NCBI RefSeq assembly: GCF_003625485.1
Contig: NZ_RAIR01000008.1
Location: 62,001 to 126,000 of the forward strand
From: Butyrivibrio sp. CB08
Lineage (GTDB): Bacteria; Bacillota; Clostridia; Lachnospirales; Lachnospiraceae
Direction of reading: 5' to 3'
DNA: 64,000 nt
Shown: piece after piece, positions 9,576-18,503 of the stretch
Layout: the number at the start of each line of letters is the position of its first letter
Numbering within the stretch: the stretch's first letter is position 1
Program-made: the position numbers and the translations under genes
Notes under the pieces: generated by a model
The model's input: the letters and a program-made list of their open reading frames with translations, nothing else
Databases searched by the model: none
What the model was told of the DNA's origin: nothing

Positions 9576-9583
9576 ACATTTAA

Positions 9584-9820
9584 TTATTTATTTGAGATAG
9601 CATTTTTCAAAAGCTCAACAGCCTCACCAACTGTTGTGATATTCTCAGTCTGCTCAGGATCGATCTGAACATCAAACTCATCCTCAAGTCCCATGATAAT
9701 CTGGAAAAGGTCAAGTGAATCTGCACCGAGATCTTCTGTAAATGTAGTCTCAAGCTTGATCTCCTCAGGATCAACGTTGAGTACATTAGCAATAACTTCT
9801 TTCATCTTCTCAAATTCCAT
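9584..9820 (-). CDS. acpP: acyl carrier protein
   Basis: This 78-residue acidic helical protein carries growing acyl chains in fatty acid synthesis. The phosphopantetheine attachment serine is in DLGADSLDLFQIIMGLE (about residue 38), matching the invariant DSL motif. The ATG at 9820 has GGAG seven bases upstream. It sits between plsX and rnc, the standard Firmicute order. Confidence 0.97.
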   Translation of the reverse strand: MEFEKMKEVIANVLNVDPEEIKLETTFTEDLGADSLDLFQIIMGLEDEFDVQIDPEQTENITTVGEAVELLKNAISNK

Positions 9821-9862
9821 ATTATGTCTCCGATCTTTTAAAAATATATTATCAGCGCTTGT

Positions 9863-10867
9863 TTACTCTGAAATCTTTGCGCTAATCTTCTCACTTATTC
9901 TCTGTTCTGTAAAGGTCACACACTGCAGAATTGAGTTTTTAACCTCAATATCACTGGCGCTTCCATGGGTCTTGACTACAAGTCCCTTAAGTCCCAGCAT
10001 TGGAGCTCCACCATACTGATCCATGCTGTAATTTGAAAGTGTCTTCTTAAGATCCTTCTTGATAAGAAGCGCACCAATCTTGGTCTTGAAGCTGCTAAGA
10101 AGGCTCTTCTTGATAACATGCATAAGTGACTTGGCAACGCCCTCATACATCTTGAGGATAACATTACCTGTAAAGGCCTCACAAACAATAATATCAGCAT
10201 ATCCAGCCGGGATATCTCTTGCCTCAATACTTCCGATAAAGTTTATATCAGGACAGTTCTTAAGAAGTGGGAATGTCTCTTTTACAAGAGCGTTACCCTT
10301 CTCCTCCTCAGCGCCGATGTTAACGATACCAACTGTAGGATTCTTGATGCCCATGATGTTCTCCATATATACGGTTCCCATCTTGGCAAACTGTACAAGG
10401 TGATTGGCTCTGGCATCCACATTGGCTCCGCAGTCAATAAGGAGTGAGCTTCCCTTCTCAGTTGGGATAAGTGGAGCAAGAGGTGCTCTGTCTACACCCT
10501 TAAGTCTTCCTACGATAACCTGGCCACCTACCAGTGTAGCTCCAGTTGATCCAGCTGAAACATAAGCATCAGCTTCTCCGTGGTTGACCATATACATGGC
10601 CTTAACAATAGAGGAATCTTTCTTTTTACGGATAGCCATTACTGGTGGCTCTGCCATCTCAATGACTTCTGTAGCATCAACAACCTCTATCTTGTTACTA
10701 TCGAATTGGTATTTGGAAAGCTCAGCCTCAACCTTAGCTTTCTGACCTACCAGAAAGACCTTGAGATTGTCTGATTCCTTGATGGCATCAACTGCACCCT
10801 TAACTGTAACGTAAGGAGCGTTGTCACCACCCATTGCATCAACTGCAACTCTTACAATTTCAGCCAT
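9863..10867 (-). CDS. plsX: phosphate acyltransferase PlsX
   Basis: PlsX converts acyl-ACP to acyl-phosphate, the acyl donor for PlsY in phospholipid synthesis. The protein (334 residues from this start) opens with AEIVRVAVDAMGGDNAP, the family hallmark, and contains VSAGSTGATL and EAFTGNVILKMYEG. The start at 10867 is chosen because GGAG lies eight bases upstream; an in-frame extension of ten codons has no ribosome binding site. It is followed by acpP after 42 bases, a common pairing for lipid synthesis. Confidence 0.96.
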   Translation of the reverse strand: MAEIVRVAVDAMGGDNAPYVTVKGAVDAIKESDNLKVFLVGQKAKVEAELSKYQFDSNKIEVVDATEVIEMAEPPVMAIRKKKDSSIVKAMYMVNHGEADAYVSAGSTGATLVGGQVIVGRLKGVDRAPLAPLIPTEKGSSLLIDCGANVDARANHLVQFAKMGTVYMENIMGIKNPTVGIVNIGAEEEKGNALVKETFPLLKNCPDINFIGSIEARDIPAGYADIIVCEAFTGNVILKMYEGVAKSLMHVIKKSLLSSFKTKIGALLIKKDLKKTLSNYSMDQYGGAPMLGLKGLVVKTHGSASDIEVKNSILQCVTFTEQRISEKISAKISE

Positions 10868-10902
10868 GTTTAGTCTCCATATTTTTAATTTGAACAAAAT
10901 CT

Positions 10903-10931
10903 AGTGTACTAAATGAACACACAAAAATCAA
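10903..10931 (-). promoter_or_regulatory. probable plsX promoter with palindromic -10 region
   Basis: TTGATT (10926-10931) and TACACT (10903-10908) are separated by 17 bases on the minus strand. The -35 box coincides with the first bases of the U-tract of the rpmF terminator. The -10 is overlapped by the short palindrome TAGTGTACTA (10902-10911), a position where a lipid regulator such as FapR could bind in Firmicutes. No such regulator is seen in this window. Confidence 0.45.
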
Positions 10932-10959
10932 GGCTTTCTGACATATGCCAGAAAGCCTT
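10918..10959 (-). terminator. intrinsic terminator after rpmF
   Basis: Two 11-base arms, AAGGCTTTCTG and its complement (10949-10959 and 10930-10940), form a perfect stem with an 8-base loop. The sequence GATTTTTGTGT follows on the minus strand. Confidence 0.85.
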
Positions 10960-10991
10960 TAAGCTCTTGTAAAATATTGGGTTTACTAAAA

Positions 10992-11174
10992 TTATGCCTC
11001 AACTTCAACAATGCTCTTCTTGTTGTAGTAACCGCACTTCTTGCAAGCGCAATGTGGCTGCATAAGAGCTCCACAGTGACTACATTTAACCAAAGTAGGA
11101 GCTGTCATTTTCCAGTTAGCTCTTCTCTGATCTCTGTGTCCTTTTGATGACTTATTCTTTGGGCAGATTGACAT
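10992..11174 (-). CDS. rpmF: 50S ribosomal protein L32
   Basis: This 60-residue basic protein has the zinc ribbon cysteines CSHCG and CACKKCG, which mark the C-plus form of L32. The N-terminal part (SICPKNKSSKGHRDQRRANW) is typical. AAGGAGGTG upstream of the ATG is a near-perfect ribosome binding site. The usual preceding partner yceD (DUF177) is not present; an AraC gene lies upstream instead. A small hairpin (TGCCG/CGGCA, 11212-11227) lies in the leader. Confidence 0.97.
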   Translation of the reverse strand: MSICPKNKSSKGHRDQRRANWKMTAPTLVKCSHCGALMQPHCACKKCGYYNKKSIVEVEA

Positions 11175-11260
11175 TTCAGTAACACCTCCTTACTGTATCC
11201 GTATATGGAACTGCCGCAGTGACGGCAATCAATTACGTTTAATCATTAGCGTACTAAGCT

Positions 11261-11289
11261 ATTTTATATGCCAGTATACCATTTGTCAA
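11261..11289 (-). promoter_or_regulatory. sigma-A promoter of rpmF
   Basis: Consensus TTGACA (11284-11289) is followed by a 17-base spacer and TAAAAT (11261-11266) on the minus strand. It is placed just after the AraC stop codon and gives a leader of about 80 bases. Confidence 0.75.
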
Positions 11290-11308
11290 CAATTATTTTT
11301 ATATATCA

Positions 11309-12169
11309 TCATCTATTGCAGTTCTGAGAGTACTTTTTAGGTGAAATACCCACAGATTTAGTAAAGGCCTTAAGGAAGTTGCTGTAGTCAGAAAATCCAC
11401 ATTTTTCGCACACTTCACTTACTCCAATGCCCTCAGCCAAAAGAGATTTTGCTATGGAAATTCGTCTGGCCGTCATGTACTTATTGATGGTTGTTCCAGT
11501 TGCTGACTTAAATATCCTGCAGATATAGGACTCACTGATAAAAAACTGTTTGGAAAGATCCCCTATACTGATAGGATACTGGATATTGTTATTAAGATAA
11601 GAAAGAATGGCATCAACCTGCTCGTTATATGTGGCAGTCTGCTCATTGCCCTTCTTGTCCTCTTTGTCCTTAAGGAGCTTGTTGATCATTACAAAAAGCT
11701 CTGTAAATGTAGCTCTTTCAAGAAGATCATGGCCATATCCATTGCTGGTTACGATCTTATTTACAAAGTAGAGGAAACGGCTCTGCTGATCCTGACTAAG
11801 GCTTATCTTATGAGTAAACCCTTCTGGCCTGTTTGAAAAGCAGGCATCCAGGTTAGTCTCCTGTGTGGAAATACTCTTCATATAATCAGGATCGATCATG
11901 ATAACGATCCTCTCATGAAGCTCCTTGTCAATCTGAGTAAGGTAATGAGAGTCATACTGATTAATAAGGAAAAGATCTCCCGGCTGAATATCATATACCT
12001 GATTATCAATAAGGAACTGTTTGCCGCCAGAAATTGAGAAATACACCTCATAGCAGTCATGAATGTGCATCTCCATAGCCTTCTCATCCTTATATAGATG
12101 TGCTACAGAGAAATACTTATTCTCAATGCTCTGCGCCATGGCTTCCTTACAAGAATTAAGCTCTTTCAA
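11309..12169 (-). CDS. AraC-family regulator with cupin sensor
   Basis: This 286-residue regulator has an N-terminal cupin (MHIHDCYEVYFSISGGKQFL, then DIQPGDLFLINQYDSH) and C-terminal tandem helix-turn-helix motifs (ISIGDLSKQFFISESYICRIF and CGFSDYSNFLKAFTKSVGIS). The start codon given is TTG at 12169, preceded by AGGAG; an ATG ten codons later (12139) also has AAGGA in front and may be used. It is a single-gene unit with its own promoter at 12214-12242. The neighbouring genes, ilvE upstream and rpmF downstream, give no hint of its target. It is not a close copy of the AraC gene at 260-1126. Confidence 0.9.
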   Translation of the reverse strand: MKELNSCKEAMAQSIENKYFSVAHLYKDEKAMEMHIHDCYEVYFSISGGKQFLIDNQVYDIQPGDLFLINQYDSHYLTQIDKELHERIVIMIDPDYMKSISTQETNLDACFSNRPEGFTHKISLSQDQQSRFLYFVNKIVTSNGYGHDLLERATFTELFVMINKLLKDKEDKKGNEQTATYNEQVDAILSYLNNNIQYPISIGDLSKQFFISESYICRIFKSATGTTINKYMTARRISIAKSLLAEGIGVSEVCEKCGFSDYSNFLKAFTKSVGISPKKYSQNCNR

Positions 12170-12213
12170 AACAATCTCCTGTATAAATCAAAACAAAAAA
12201 CAACTGCCCATAC

Positions 12214-12242
12214 ACTATACCAAACTTGGCCCAAAATTACAA
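12214..12242 (-). promoter_or_regulatory. promoter of the AraC gene, abutting the ilvE terminator
   Basis: TTGTAA (12237-12242) and TATAGT (12214-12219) are 17 bases apart on the minus strand. The -35 overlaps the U-tract of the ilvE terminator. Confidence 0.6.
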
Positions 12243-12270
12243 AAGCCGGATGGAGAAATCTCCACCCGGC
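12233..12270 (-). terminator. intrinsic terminator after ilvE
   Basis: A 12-base stem (12259-12270 with 12245-12256, one G-T pair) is followed on the minus strand by TTTTGTAATTTT. It is a strong canonical terminator. Confidence 0.9.
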
Positions 12271-12285
12271 AAAAATGCGTTATTA

Positions 12286-13317
12286 TTATTTGATCTCGTG
12301 GATCCATCCTTCTGGAGCCTCAACTGTACCCATCTGAATACCCGTAAGAGTATCATAGAGCTTCTTGATAACAGGTCCCATTTCCTCGCAGCCATCCTTG
12401 AAGACGATCTCTTTTCCGTGGTCATTGATCTTGCCAACAGGACTGATAACAGCAGCTGTTCCACAAAGACCCATCTCAACGAACTCAGGAACCTCAGAAA
12501 GCTTAACTGGTCTCTCCTCTACATTAAGGCCAAGGATCTCTTTAGCCACATAGACAATAGATCTTCTTGTAATAGAAGGAAGGATTGAATCTGTGTGTGA
12601 CTTAGGAACTACAAGTCCGCCATCCTTGGTTACAAAGATGATGTTAGCTCCACCAGTCTCCTCGATGTAAGTTCTTGACTCAGCATCAAGATAGACATTC
12701 TCAGCAAATCCCTCTTCATGAGCAGTAACAATTGCATGAAGGCTCATTGCGTAGTTAAGTCCTGCCTTGATATTACCTGTTCCGTGAGGTGCTGCTCTGT
12801 CGAAATCACTGATCTTAACTGTGATAGGCTTAGCACCACCCTTAAAGTATGGTCCAACAGGTGTTACGAAAATTCTGAACTGATACTCATCAGCTGGCTT
12901 AACACCAATTACATTGCCTGTTGCAAACATAACAGGTCTGATATATAAAGTTGCACCGCTTCCGTATGGTGGAACCCAGTCCTTATTAGCAGCTACAACC
13001 TCTTCTACTGCCTTGATAAATCTATCTTCAGGGAATGCTGGCATCTCAAGACGCTTAGCTGAATCAACCATTCTCTGAGCGTTGAGGTCAGGTCTGAAGG
13101 TTACGATCTTGCCATCCTCTGTCTCATAGGCCTTAAGACCTTCGAAACACTCCTGTGCGTAGTGAAGAACACCTGCATCTTCGCTAAGTACAACCTTGGC
13201 ATCCTCTGTAATGACGCCGTCATCCCACTTCCCATCCTTGAAATTGGATACATATCTCTTGTCAGCTACATGGTAAGCAAAACCAATGTTAGCCCAATCT
13301 AAATTCTTCTTAGCCAT
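12286..13317 (-). CDS. ilvE: branched-chain amino acid aminotransferase
   Basis: This PLP fold-IV enzyme interconverts leucine, isoleucine and valine with their 2-oxo acids. The protein (343 residues from this start) has the PLP-lysine region GTGNIKAGLNYAMSLHA and the conserved YLDAESRTYIEETGGANI segment. The start at 13317 (MAKKNLDW) is preferred because AGGAAGGGG lies 12 bases ahead; eleven upstream in-frame codons lack a better site. It has its own promoter inside the end of the preceding gene, and a palindromic motif in the leader that is shared with the ilvN-ilvC unit. Confidence 0.95.
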   Translation of the reverse strand: MAKKNLDWANIGFAYHVADKRYVSNFKDGKWDDGVITEDAKVVLSEDAGVLHYAQECFEGLKAYETEDGKIVTFRPDLNAQRMVDSAKRLEMPAFPEDRFIKAVEEVVAANKDWVPPYGSGATLYIRPVMFATGNVIGVKPADEYQFRIFVTPVGPYFKGGAKPITVKISDFDRAAPHGTGNIKAGLNYAMSLHAIVTAHEEGFAENVYLDAESRTYIEETGGANIIFVTKDGGLVVPKSHTDSILPSITRRSIVYVAKEILGLNVEERPVKLSEVPEFVEMGLCGTAAVISPVGKINDHGKEIVFKDGCEEMGPVIKKLYDTLTGIQMGTVEAPEGWIHEIK

Positions 13318-13338
13318 ATCTGTATCAGTCCCCTTCCT

Positions 13339-13357
13339 GTACTTTAGCACTTCAAAG
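13339..13357 (-). promoter_or_regulatory. operator-like motif in the ilvE leader
   Basis: GTACTTTAGCAC (13339-13350, plus strand) matches GTACTAAAGTAC at 22905-22916 closely when read on the other strand (11 of 12). The overlapping TTTAGCACTTCAAAG (13343-13357) matches 14 of 15 bases with 22740-22754 in the ilvN leader. It lies about 10-27 bases after the predicted ilvE transcription start. Binding protein unknown. Confidence 0.45.
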
Positions 13358-13372
13358 CACTAATTAGTAACA

Positions 13373-13400
13373 ATTATAATTCATTTTTTCTTCGCGTCAA
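13373..13400 (-). promoter_or_regulatory. sigma-A promoter of ilvE
   Basis: TTGACG (13395-13400) and a consensus TATAAT (13373-13378) are separated by 16 bases on the minus strand. The -35 lies in the last codons of the AI-2E-family gene. Confidence 0.75.
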
Positions 13401-14739
13401 GCTTATTATTACCACTAAATATCCTTTTAAATGTGGATGCTTTTTTCACCGCATTGAACTTGGTATTGGACTTGTCGCTAAGAAGCTTGTATTCTTTGTC
13501 TTCTATATAAGCCAGATCGTAGTAATCACCTGTAAATTCAGACAGTTCTTTCTGCCGCAGGTAATGATTGGTCACTCTTGATACAAGGGCATAAAATACC
13601 GCAAATACAGGAACTCCGATAAGCCATCCAACAATGCCCCAAAGGCCACCAAAGAAGGTGATCGAAAAGATAACCCAAAAACTTGAAAGGCCTGTTGAAC
13701 CACCAAGGATCCTTGGACCAAGGATATTGCCGTCAAACTGCTGAAGAAGTATGACAAATATCAGGAAAATAAGGGCCTGTATGGGTTCAATCAGCACAAG
13801 TAAAAGGGCTCCTGCTATTCCACCAATGTATGGGCCAAAGAAAGGAATGATATTGGTGACACCAACTATAACTGAGATCAGCACCGGATAATTGATGCCA
13901 AGGATGAGACATCCAAAATAGCAGATAACTCCGATTATTATAGAATCAATAAGCTTACCACCGATAAATCCCTCAAAGGTGTTGTGGACAAATCTAAATC
14001 CGCCCACCAGCTCGTTGGCAAAGTCTTCCTTAAAGAAAGCATAAGCCATCTTCTTGCCTCTTGTTGTGAATCTCTCCTTGGAGTTAAGGACATAAATAGC
14101 AACAATAAAGCCGACTACGAAATCAAATATTACTCCAATGACAGAGAACACACTCTTAGAGGCATACTTAACAATGGTACCAACCTCAGGTATATAAGGC
14201 TTGATATTCTGGGTAATAAAGCTTGATAAAGTCGCATAATACTGAGTCAGCTGAGAATCAATAAATGCGTTGAGATCTGGATTGTTCTCAAGGAGCAGGT
14301 TGGAATAATCATCAACATTCTTGATATATATAGGAAGGTTGTTGATGATCTCTCTGATACTGCTGATGAGCTGAGGAATAATAGAGCTAAAGAGCAGGTA
14401 CAATATAAATATGAAGATCAGCATGGTGAAAAGAACTGCGAAAGCCCTCATCTGTCTTCTCTTTTTCCAATTTGCATTCTCAGCAAAAGAGATATCATAG
14501 CCCCTCTTTTTATAGATAGGCTTTAAGAATTTCTCCTCAATGGTATCCTGCAGAGGAATAAGTATATAAGCTATGATCACGCCAAGAATAATACCAGAGA
14601 CAGAGTCAATGATCTTTTCAAAGAAATCCACGATGATATTGCCATGGAACAGGAAGTAATAGACAAGAAGTGATGCTACCACCACCAAAAACAGTGTTAC
14701 TCCCCAGGTAATCTGGTTTTTCTCAGGTTTCATCTTCAT
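13381..14739 (-). CDS. AI-2E family transporter (PerM/YtvI-like)
   Basis: This 452-residue integral membrane protein has about eight hydrophobic segments and the family signature VTNIIPFFGPYIGGIAGALL in the C-terminal half. The PerM/AI-2E family includes autoinducer exporters, sodium/proton antiporters and proteins of unknown cargo, so the substrate here is unknown. The ATG at 14739 has GGAG eight bases upstream. It follows the Mrp/ApbC gene by 22 bases and probably shares its transcript. Confidence 0.9.
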   Translation of the reverse strand: MKMKPEKNQITWGVTLFLVVVASLLVYYFLFHGNIIVDFFEKIIDSVSGIILGVIIAYILIPLQDTIEEKFLKPIYKKRGYDISFAENANWKKRRQMRAFAVLFTMLIFIFILYLLFSSIIPQLISSIREIINNLPIYIKNVDDYSNLLLENNPDLNAFIDSQLTQYYATLSSFITQNIKPYIPEVGTIVKYASKSVFSVIGVIFDFVVGFIVAIYVLNSKERFTTRGKKMAYAFFKEDFANELVGGFRFVHNTFEGFIGGKLIDSIIIGVICYFGCLILGINYPVLISVIVGVTNIIPFFGPYIGGIAGALLLVLIEPIQALIFLIFVILLQQFDGNILGPRILGGSTGLSSFWVIFSITFFGGLWGIVGWLIGVPVFAVFYALVSRVTNHYLRQKELSEFTGDYYDLAYIEDKEYKLLSDKSNTKFNAVKKASTFKRIFSGNNKLDAKKK

Positions 14740-14761
14740 AGCTTAAGCTCCAATTAAAAAA

Positions 14762-15568
14762 TTATTCCTTCATACCATCTAAAACTGAAACAAGGCTTTC
14801 AAGGCCTTCAAATTCAATATCTTCAGCAAGCCCGGCGTCGCACTTTGCTGCAAAATCAGGATTCATAGGAATCTTGCCAAGAACACTAAGTCCAAGAGAT
14901 GCTGCATAGGAATCAATCTTGCTCTCTCCAAACATGTAAATAGGTTCTCCGCAGTGAGGGCATGTCATATAGCTCATATTCTCTACAAGACCAAGAACCG
15001 GAATGTTCATCATTTTGGCCATATTGATAGCCTTCTCAACGATCATTCCAACAAGCTCCTGAGGTGTAGCAACTACAATGATCCCGTCAACAGGAAGTGA
15101 CTGGAATACTGTAAGAGGAACATCACCTGTTCCAGGAGGCATATCTACGAACATATAGTCCACATCGCCCCAGTTTACATCTGTCCAGAACTGCTTAACA
15201 ATACCTGCAATTACAGGACCTCTCCAGATAACAGGATCTGTTTCGTTGTCCATGAGCATGTTAAGGGACATTATCTTCATTCCGCCTCTTGTTACAGCAG
15301 GAAGAAGTCCAGTTTCGTCTGCGAAATTCTCTTTTCCAATACCAAACATCTTGGGAATTGACGGGCCAGTGATATCTGCGTCCATAATAGCCACCTGGTG
15401 GCCCTTTCTGCTCATGGAGATAGCTGAAAGACCTGTTACAAGGCTCTTGCCAACTCCTCCCTTACCACTTACAACTCCGATAACCTTTTTGACGTGACTA
15501 TATTCAGAGAGCTTAGCTCTCATATTGTCTTCCATCTCTTTTTTGAAATCTTCTGGTTTCTTAGCCAT
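14762..15568 (-). CDS. Mrp/ApbC-type iron-sulfur carrier ATPase
   Basis: This 268-residue P-loop protein has the deviant Walker A GVVSGKGGVGKSLVTG (about residues 31-46) and the switch sequence FVDMPPGTGD. The C-terminal MTCPHCGEP pair of cysteines is where ApbC/Nbp35 proteins bridge a 4Fe-4S cluster. It probably delivers Fe-S clusters to apoproteins; leuC, which needs such a cluster, lies 1.6 kb upstream. It follows the glycosyltransferase by 20 bases. Confidence 0.93.
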   Translation of the reverse strand: MAKKPEDFKKEMEDNMRAKLSEYSHVKKVIGVVSGKGGVGKSLVTGLSAISMSRKGHQVAIMDADITGPSIPKMFGIGKENFADETGLLPAVTRGGMKIMSLNMLMDNETDPVIWRGPVIAGIVKQFWTDVNWGDVDYMFVDMPPGTGDVPLTVFQSLPVDGIIVVATPQELVGMIVEKAINMAKMMNIPVLGLVENMSYMTCPHCGEPIYMFGESKIDSYAASLGLSVLGKIPMNPDFAAKCDAGLAEDIEFEGLESLVSVLDGMKE

Positions 15569-15588
15569 TTTATAAATACTACCTACCT

Positions 15589-16548
15589 TTACTTCTTAAT
15601 CTCTGAATCATCAAGATATGATTCTATGATAAATCTTGGCCTGTTCTTGGTCTCAAGATAAATCTTGCCAATATATTCGCCTATCACACCAAGGGATATC
15701 ATCATAAGTCCCCCGATAAACCAGACTGAAAGAACCGTTGTAGTCCAGCCAGGAACTGTCTGATTCTGGAAATAGCGAACGATAGAATAAATGAAAACCG
15801 CAATGCTCACAAGGAAGATAAAAATACCAAGTCCAGTAATGAGCTTAATTGGCTTTGTTGAAAGACTTGTGACGCCTTCTACAGCAAATGCAAGCATCTT
15901 CTTAAGAGGATACTTGCTCTCTCCTGCAAATCTCTCTGCTCTCTCGTAGTAGACCACATCACTCTTAAAGCCTACCATAGGAACAATTCCCCTAAGGAAG
16001 AGATTAACTTCTCCAAACTCAGCAAGTCCAAGGAGAGCACGTCTGCTCATAAGTCTGTAATCAGCGTGATTATAAACAGTGTTGGCACCAAGGCCATTCA
16101 TCATCTTATAAAAGCCTTCAGCAGTAGCTCTTTTGAAAAAAGTATCTTTAGCCCTCTTGGATCTGACGCCATAAACCACATCGACTCCCTCGTTGAACTT
16201 GTCGATCATAGCCTCAATGGCATCGATATCGTCCTGAAGGTCAGCATCAAGGGAAATTGCGCAGTCACAAAAGTCCTTAACAGTCATAAGGCCTGCAAGG
16301 AGCGCATTCTGATGTCCCATGTTCCTGGAAAGATTGATGCCCTGGAATATAGGATCCTGATAATGAAGATCAGAAATAATGTCCCATGTAGAATCCTTGG
16401 AACCATCATTAACAAAGACAATCCTGCTGTCTGCATCTATTTTATTTTTTGAAATAAGGTCTCTTAACTTTTCGCGAATGCGAGTTGAAGTTTCAGGCAG
16501 AACCTCCTGTTCATTGTAACAGGGTATTACACAGAATAGCCTTCCCAT
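15589..16548 (-). CDS. GT2 glycosyltransferase (DPM1/GtrB-like), membrane-bound
   Basis: This 319-residue enzyme has the GT-A fold start LFCVIPCYNEQEVLPET, the DXD-type ISLDADLQDD and a catalytic-loop region. Two C-terminal transmembrane helices follow (ITGLGIFIFLVSIAVFIYSI and TVLSVWFIGGLMMISLGVIG), ending in EYIGKIYLETKNRPRF. The architecture matches polyprenyl-phosphate sugar transferases such as GtrB and dolichol-phosphate mannosyltransferase. It likely loads a sugar onto a lipid carrier for surface glycan decoration. The start at 16548 has GGAGG seven bases ahead. The sugar is unknown. Confidence 0.92.
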   Translation of the reverse strand: MGRLFCVIPCYNEQEVLPETSTRIREKLRDLISKNKIDADSRIVFVNDGSKDSTWDIISDLHYQDPIFQGINLSRNMGHQNALLAGLMTVKDFCDCAISLDADLQDDIDAIEAMIDKFNEGVDVVYGVRSKRAKDTFFKRATAEGFYKMMNGLGANTVYNHADYRLMSRRALLGLAEFGEVNLFLRGIVPMVGFKSDVVYYERAERFAGESKYPLKKMLAFAVEGVTSLSTKPIKLITGLGIFIFLVSIAVFIYSIVRYFQNQTVPGWTTTVLSVWFIGGLMMISLGVIGEYIGKIYLETKNRPRFIIESYLDDSEIKK

Positions 16549-16591
16549 ACAATCCTCCAATCAAATTACATACCTTATTATAATAATACAT

Positions 16592-16628
16592 TTGCATAAA
16601 TAACGCCACAGCTAGAAAGCCGTGGCGT
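16592..16628 (-). terminator. probable terminator after leuD
   Basis: ACGCCAC and GTGGCGT arms (16622-16628 and 16603-16609) pair around a 12-base centre that can pair partly. TTATTTATG follows on the minus strand. A TATAAT (16577-16582) just downstream may serve the glycosyltransferase, but its -35 is poor. Confidence 0.65.
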
Positions 16629-16638
16629 CAAGAATTTC

Positions 16639-17130
16639 TCACTCTTTTGAATTGATGTAATTAACAAGTCCCTCTGAATCGATTATCTTCTGCATGAATG
16701 GAGGGAAAGCCTGCCCCTTAAAGGTTTTGCCAGTAGTCTCATCTGTGATGACACCTGTATCAAAATCGATTGAAACCACATCTCCAGCACTTATGTTGTC
16801 AGGAGCATCCTCACACTCGATGATGGGGAGTCCAATGTTTATGCTGTTTCTGTAAAAGATCCTGGCAAAGCTCTTGGCAATTACGCAGGAAACTCCTGCA
16901 GCCTTTATGGCTATTGGCGCATGCTCTCTTGATGATCCGCAGCCAAAGTTCTTGTCCGCAACAATGATATCTCCAGCCTGCACCTTGTTTACAAACTCCT
17001 TGTCGATGTCCTCCATGCAGTGAGCAGCAAGATCCTTAGGATCTGTACTGTTTAAGTATCTTGCAGGAATAATAACATCTGTATCTACGTTGTCTCCATA
17101 TCTAAAAACTGTTCCCTTAGCAGCTTTCAT
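16639..17130 (-). CDS. leuD: 3-isopropylmalate dehydratase small subunit
   Basis: LeuD provides the swivel domain of isopropylmalate isomerase in leucine synthesis. The 163-residue protein has [16 protein letters not shown] and [18 protein letters not shown], the substrate-discriminating motifs of the short LeuD/HacB type. AAGGAGGA lies five bases before the ATG at 17130; an in-frame TTG further up overlaps leuC and is not needed. It follows leuC by 10 bases. Confidence 0.95.
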   Translation of the reverse strand: MKAAKGTVFRYGDNVDTDVIIPARYLNSTDPKDLAAHCMEDIDKEFVNKVQAGDIIVADKNFGCGSSREHAPIAIKAAGVSCVIAKSFARIFYRNSINIGLPIIECEDAPDNISAGDVVSIDFDTGVITDETTGKTFKGQAFPPFMQKIIDSEGLVNYINSKE

Positions 17131-17140
17131 ATCTTCCTCC

Positions 17141-18412
17141 TTAAAGTCCAAGCTCTGATGGCTGTGACAATTTTCCTGTAACTGCGCTGGCTGCTGCTAC
17201 TGCAGGTGAAGCCAGGTAAATCTCAGAGTCTATGGCGCCCATTCTGCCAACAAAGTTCCTGTTTGTGGTGGATACGCACTTCTCACCAGAAGCAAGAACT
17301 CCCATATATCCGCCAAGACATGGGCCGCAGGTAGGAGTAGATACAATAGCTCCAGCCTCAATAAAGGTGCGAAGCAGTCCCTCTTCCATAGCCTGAAGGT
17401 ATATCTTCTGAGTTGCAGGAATAATGATGCATCTCATGCCTTCAGCGATATGTCTGCCTTCAAGAACCTTTGCAGCGCATCTAAGGTCATCGATACGTCC
17501 ATTTGTACAGGAACCGATTACGACCTGGTCAACCTTGATCTCATCGATATTATCAAAGGTATGAGCATTCTCAGGAAGATGAGGAAATGCAACAGTTGAC
17601 TTAAGAGTGCTAAGATCGATCGTGTACTCAGCGTCATACTCAGCATCAGCATCTGCCTCAAATACATCGTAGCTCTTTCCGGGAGCATGCTCCTTAAGAT
17701 ACTCAATAGCGATGTCATCTACAGGGAAGATTCCGTTCTTACCACCGGCTTCGATAGCCATGTTGGCAATAGTAAATCTGTCGTCCATGGTGAGGTTTTT
17801 GATGCCCTCTCCCACAAACTCCATTGATTTATAAAGCGCTCCGTCAACACCGATCATTCCGATGATGTGAAGGATAACGTCTTTTCCGCTTACCCACTTT
17901 GAAGGAGTTCCAACGATGTTGAACTTAATCGCAGAAGGAACCTTAAACCAGGCCTTACCAGTTGCCATTCCAGCAGCCATATCAGTTGAGCCGATACCTG
18001 TTGAAAAAGCTCCAAGAGCTCCATATGTACAGGTATGAGAATCAGCTCCGATTATAAGGTCTCCAGGAACTGTAAGTCCTTTTTCTGGTAAAAGAGCGTG
18101 CTCAATACCCATCTGTCCAACTTCAAAATAGTTAGTGATCTTATTCTTAATAGCGAACTCGCGAACGCACTTGCAATTCTCTGCTGACTTGATGTCCTTG
18201 TTAGGAACAAAGTGATCAGGAACTAGCGCGATCTTATCCTTATCAAAAACTCCGCCTTTTGTAAACTTCTTCATCTCGCCGATGGCAACAGGGCTTGTGA
18301 TGTCGTTGCCAAGAACAAGGTCAAGCTCCGCCTCAATAAGCTGTCCTGCTTCTACATGTGAAAGGCCTGCATGCTTAGCAAGAATCTTCTGGCTCATGGT
18401 CATTCCACTCAT
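17141..18412 (-). CDS. leuC: 3-isopropylmalate dehydratase large subunit
   Basis: LeuC isomerises 2- to 3-isopropylmalate using a 4Fe-4S cluster. The 423-residue protein is the short (HacA-like) form found in Clostridia and archaea. The cluster cysteines appear in VIGSCTNGR and [33 protein letters not shown] is the substrate-binding segment. AAGGAG precedes the ATG by about ten bases. It heads a two-gene leuCD unit with its own promoter. Confidence 0.95.
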   Translation of the reverse strand: MSGMTMSQKILAKHAGLSHVEAGQLIEAELDLVLGNDITSPVAIGEMKKFTKGGVFDKDKIALVPDHFVPNKDIKSAENCKCVREFAIKNKITNYFEVGQMGIEHALLPEKGLTVPGDLIIGADSHTCTYGALGAFSTGIGSTDMAAGMATGKAWFKVPSAIKFNIVGTPSKWVSGKDVILHIIGMIGVDGALYKSMEFVGEGIKNLTMDDRFTIANMAIEAGGKNGIFPVDDIAIEYLKEHAPGKSYDVFEADADAEYDAEYTIDLSTLKSTVAFPHLPENAHTFDNIDEIKVDQVVIGSCTNGRIDDLRCAAKVLEGRHIAEGMRCIIIPATQKIYLQAMEEGLLRTFIEAGAIVSTPTCGPCLGGYMGVLASGEKCVSTTNRNFVGRMGAIDSEIYLASPAVAAASAVTGKLSQPSELGL

Positions 18413-18464
18413 ACCGTCTTATCTCCTTACCCATTTCTTAATTATTATCAATCAGATAATAGTA

Positions 18465-18493
18465 AATATAACATCCATCAATGCATCAAACAA
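18465..18493 (-). promoter_or_regulatory. probable promoter of leuCD
   Basis: TTGTTT (18488-18493) and TATATT (18465-18470) are 17 bases apart on the minus strand, about 50 bases ahead of leuC. The ilvE/ilvN operator-like motif is not present here. Confidence 0.5.
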
Positions 18494-18503
18494 CATAACA
18501 AAT

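Noticed and set aside
9533..9577. An upstream in-frame extension of rnc by 15 codons
   Set aside because: It would read through the acpP terminator hairpin, and GGAG is correctly spaced only for the ATG at 9532.
11212..11227. Autoregulatory hairpin in the rpmF leader
   Set aside because: The stem is only five base pairs and cannot be distinguished from chance.
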